Positions 18,926-20,634 of a DNA stretch of 20,634 nt are shown piece by piece. The first letter of the stretch is position 1. Each line of letters starts with the position of its first letter. Origin of the DNA: Pelagophyceae sp. CCMP2097 (taxonomy: Eukaryota; Sar; Pelagophyceae); contig MU657263.1 of assembly GCA_026770575.1 (NCBI GenBank), positions 110,014 to 130,647 of the forward strand. Reading direction: 5' to 3'. A program made the position numbers and the translations under genes. The notes under the pieces were generated by a model that saw nothing but the letters and a program-made list of their open reading frames with translations, searched no databases and was not told the DNA's origin.

Positions 18926-20182
18926 TCACACTCTGCGAGCGCGGGGAGGGCTCTCTACCACCACCACCACGTAGAGACTCCGAGGCGCAAAGGAGATGGC
19001 GCAGCGACCATCGTTTGAGACCGTGGTAGTCGTTTGGATCCAGTCGCCATAGTGTTGGTCGTCGTCGCCGCCGCTGCCGCCCGTGCGTTTGGAAGAAAGG
19101 GCATCCATGTTAACTATTGAACGACGTTCCAGAGCCGCGCCGTCCCATTGGCGCCCGCCGTCACGACGTGCGTGCCGTCGGGCGAGAACGCGCAGCTCGT
19201 CGTTAAAGTGCCCCTCGAGCGTCGTCAGCAGCAAGCCTGTCTCCGCGTCCCAGACCTGCGCCGTCCCGTCCTGGCTCGCCGTGACGACGCGCGTGCCGTC
19301 GGGCGAGAACGCGCCGCATTCGACGTCCTCGGTGTGCCCTTCGAGCGCTTTCTGCAGCGCGCCCGTCTCGGCGTCCCAGAGCCGCGCCGTGTTGTCGCGG
19401 CTCACCGTCACGCGGCGCTTGCCGTCGGGTGAGAACGCGCAGCCGTTGACTTCGCCGAGGTGCTCCTCGAGCGTCATCTGCAGCGCGCCCGTCTCGGCGT
19501 CCCAGAGCCGTGCCGTCTCGTCCTTGCTCGTCGTCGCGATGCGCTCGCCATTCGGGGAGAACGCGCAGCTGAAGACGGCGCCGGTGTGCCCCTCCAGCGT
19601 CCTCAGCAGCGCGGCCGTCTTGGCGTCCCAGAGTCGCGCCGCCATGTCGATGCTCGCCGTCACGACGCGCTCGCCGTCGGGCGAGAACGCGCAGCACGTG
19701 ACGTAGGTGTCGTGTACCTCGAGCGTCGTCAGCAGTGCGCCCGTCTCGGCGTCCCAGATCAACGCCTTGAAGCCGCTCGCCACGACGACGCGCGTGCCGT
19801 CGGGCGAGAACGCGCAGCATTCGACGGAGTCAGTGTGCCCCTCGTGAATCAGCAGCAGCGCGCCCGTCTTGGTGTTCCAAAGCCGCGCCGTGTTGTCGAG
19901 CCCCCCCGTCACGACGCGCTCGCCGTCGGGCGAGAACGCGGCGCATTCGACGTATTGGTCGTGCCATCGAAAGATCGCGCGGCCCTTGGCCACATCGTGC
20001 GCCCACGCGAGCGGCCTCAGGAGGGGCTGTATGCGGTGCGTCGCCGCGACGAGCACGGCGTCTTTGATGCGCCGTGTCGCAACGAGCGTGCTCCAATTGA
20101 TGGAGCCCCAGACCTCTACCATGAGCAGGATGCGCGAAACGAGGTCCGCGTTCGTCAGCACGCTAAGCGCCGCGGAAGCCAT
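18926..20182 (-). CDS. WD40 seven-blade propeller protein, last blade frameshifted
   Basis: Start is the ATG at 20182 (MASAALSVLTNADLV) in a GGCCATGG context; the upstream in-frame GTG is not needed. Residues about 5-70 form a helical head with a possible F-box-like pattern (LTNADLVSRILLMVEVWGSI). Six WD40 blades of about 42 residues follow, each with CAFSPDGxRVVTxS, TARLWDAETGALL and a GH pair. Blade 7 starts TTLEGHFND and then loses frame. In the next frame it reads SCAFSPDGTHVVTAG ... TARLWNVVQ and stops at 19114. Compared with its sister blades the DNA is 5 bases shorter at about 19194-19209. Read without correction, the frame continues through Arg-rich sequence to a TGA at 18926-18928. 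WD40 propellers are protein-interaction platforms; the substrate or partner is unknown. If the head is an F-box, this would be a ubiquitin-ligase adaptor, but that is weak. Confidence 0.75.
   Translation of the reverse strand: MASAALSVLTNADLVSRILLMVEVWGSINWSTLVATRRIKDAVLVAATHRIQPLLRPLAWAHDVAKGRAIFRWHDQYVECAAFSPDGERVVTGGLDNTARLWNTKTGALLLIHEGHTDSVECCAFSPDGTRVVVASGFKALIWDAETGALLTTLEVHDTYVTCCAFSPDGERVVTASIDMAARLWDAKTAALLRTLEGHTGAVFSCAFSPNGERIATTSKDETARLWDAETGALQMTLEEHLGEVNGCAFSPDGKRRVTVSRDNTARLWDAETGALQKALEGHTEDVECGAFSPDGTRVVTASQDGTAQVWDAETGLLLTTLEGHFNDELRVLARRHARRDGGRQWDGAALERRSIVNMDALSSKRTGGSGGDDDQHYGDWIQTTTTVSNDGRCAISFAPRSLYVVVVVESPPRARRV
19118..19990 (-). repeat. Tandem array of seven roughly 126-bp WD40-coding units
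   Basis: The motifs GCGTCCCAGAGCCGCGCCGT and GTGCCGTCGGGCGAGAACGC (plus strand) recur about every 126 bases with high nucleotide identity, one per propeller blade. Similarity this high at silent positions suggests recent duplication or gene conversion among blades. Confidence 0.85.
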
Positions 20183-20342
20183 GGCCGTGTTTTGCGTCAC
20201 GCCGCCCGGTGGGGGTGGCGACGCTTGCGCGGCGGAGTGCGGGGCCGCGAGACGACGTCGCGCCGTGCGTCGCGGACAACGTCACGGTTAGGGCCCCCGT
20301 ACGTAGGCTAGTACGGCGTAGGGCCTACTAGTACTACTACTA
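20183..20342. other. Gap between two tandem minus-strand genes, with TAG-type microsatellite
   Basis: It probably holds the WD40 promoter and 5' UTR and the 3' UTR of the next minus-strand gene. At about 20293-20345 there are repeated GTAG/CTAC elements: CGTAGGCTAGTACGGCGTAG, CCTACTAGTACTACTACTAC. The (CTA)n run touches the neighbouring gene's stop codon. Confidence 0.55.
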
Positions 20343-20634
20343 CTACCACTCGGCCTGGCGGCGAAGGGCCCGGGCTTTCTTCTGGGCTTGGGCCGCAGGG
20401 AAGTTCAGGGACGGTCTGTTTGCTAATTCCTCGGCGAACGCGGCCTCGGCGGCGGCGGCGTCGGCAGGCGTGGCGCGCGCGCTCACGGTCCGCCTACGTC
20501 CGTCCAAGGGTCGCAAGCCATCCTTTTCCGCGGCGCGGCGGCGGTGTTTCGGCGGCGGCGCAGGACTTCGTGCTTGCGGCTCGCGGCCTGGACTGCGCGA
20601 GGTCTGCGGTTGCGCGTTCGGCGGCGGCGGCGTC
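20343..20634 (-). CDS. C-terminal end of an unrecognised basic protein, runs off the window
   Basis: On the minus strand the frame beginning at 20633 stays open for 96 codons to a TAG at 20343-20345. The N-terminal side is outside the window, so there is no start. The visible part is Pro/Arg/Ala-rich (TPPPPNAQPQTSRSPGREPQ), then RRRAAEKDGLRPLDGRRR, and ends in a helical, less biased tail (AAFAEELANRPSLNFPAAQ, then KKARALRRQAEW). The tail's codon-like composition and its stop at the edge of a microsatellite support a real C-terminus. No family is recognised. A GC-biased chance frame is the main alternative. Confidence 0.4.
   Translation of the reverse strand, partial: TPPPPNAQPQTSRSPGREPQARSPAPPPKHRRRAAEKDGLRPLDGRRRTVSARATPADAAAAEAAFAEELANRPSLNFPAAQAQKKARALRRQAEW

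Noticed and set aside
19083..19706. Plus-strand repetitive Ser/Ala/Pro frame
   Set aside because: It is the antisense of the WD40 blades; its periodicity comes from the propeller repeats.
19118..19990. Regularly spaced repeats resembling a CRISPR-like array
   Set aside because: The 126-bp periodicity is in frame with WD40 blades and there are no short palindromic repeats or unique spacers.

Overview
This is GC-rich nuclear DNA from a unicellular eukaryote. The evidence is frame-preserving introns of about 45-210 bp in most genes, signal peptides and multi-pass membrane proteins, and eukaryote-specific families (COG5, anoctamin/TMEM16, tetraspanin, an Aurora-like kinase). Gene spacing is tight, often a few hundred bases. 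Compact introns, high GC and this family mix suggest a marine microalga, such as a pelagophyte stramenopile or a haptophyte. That placement is inference; no rRNA or organelle marker is present. No bacterial operon, phage, CRISPR or intact transposon was seen.

Layout, left to right. (1) 545-913, plus: a small Lys-rich HMG/YABBY-like protein in three exons. (2) 1616-4091, minus: an NhaC-family Na+/H+ antiporter in four exons with a signal peptide and an unusual N-terminal ectodomain. (3) About 4.2-5.25 kb: a non-coding stretch whose middle part is AT-richer and carries two hairpins. (4) 5279-6498, minus: an Aurora-like protein kinase with all catalytic motifs, but with a TAA in the glycine loop and a 22-base segment that must be removed to keep frame. 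(5) 6936-8182, minus: a tetraspanin in three exons. (6) 8572-10942, plus: an Ala/Asp/Arg-rich coiled-coil protein with an internal duplication. (7) 11256-14338, minus: an anoctamin with conserved calcium-site residues. (8) 14689-18784, plus: a long COG5, the Golgi tethering subunit, in five exons. (9) 18926-20182, minus: a seven-blade WD40 protein whose last blade is frameshifted. (10) 20343 to beyond 20634, minus: the C-terminal end of an unrecognised basic Pro/Ala-rich protein.

The genes do not form one pathway. Several concern membranes (antiporter, tetraspanin, anoctamin, Golgi COG complex), but they lie on both strands with separate intergenic regions, so I read this as ordinary gene-dense chromosome. 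I found no coherent new system. The more interesting signals are at gene-structure level: a strong TAG|G 3' splice-site habit, candidate GC-AG and ultra-short introns, fresh short tandem duplications at exon/intron edges and at a stop codon, and localized disabling lesions in the kinase and WD40 genes. I placed exon boundaries by hand from frame, GT/GC-AG signals and family alignment; those I consider ambiguous are stated.
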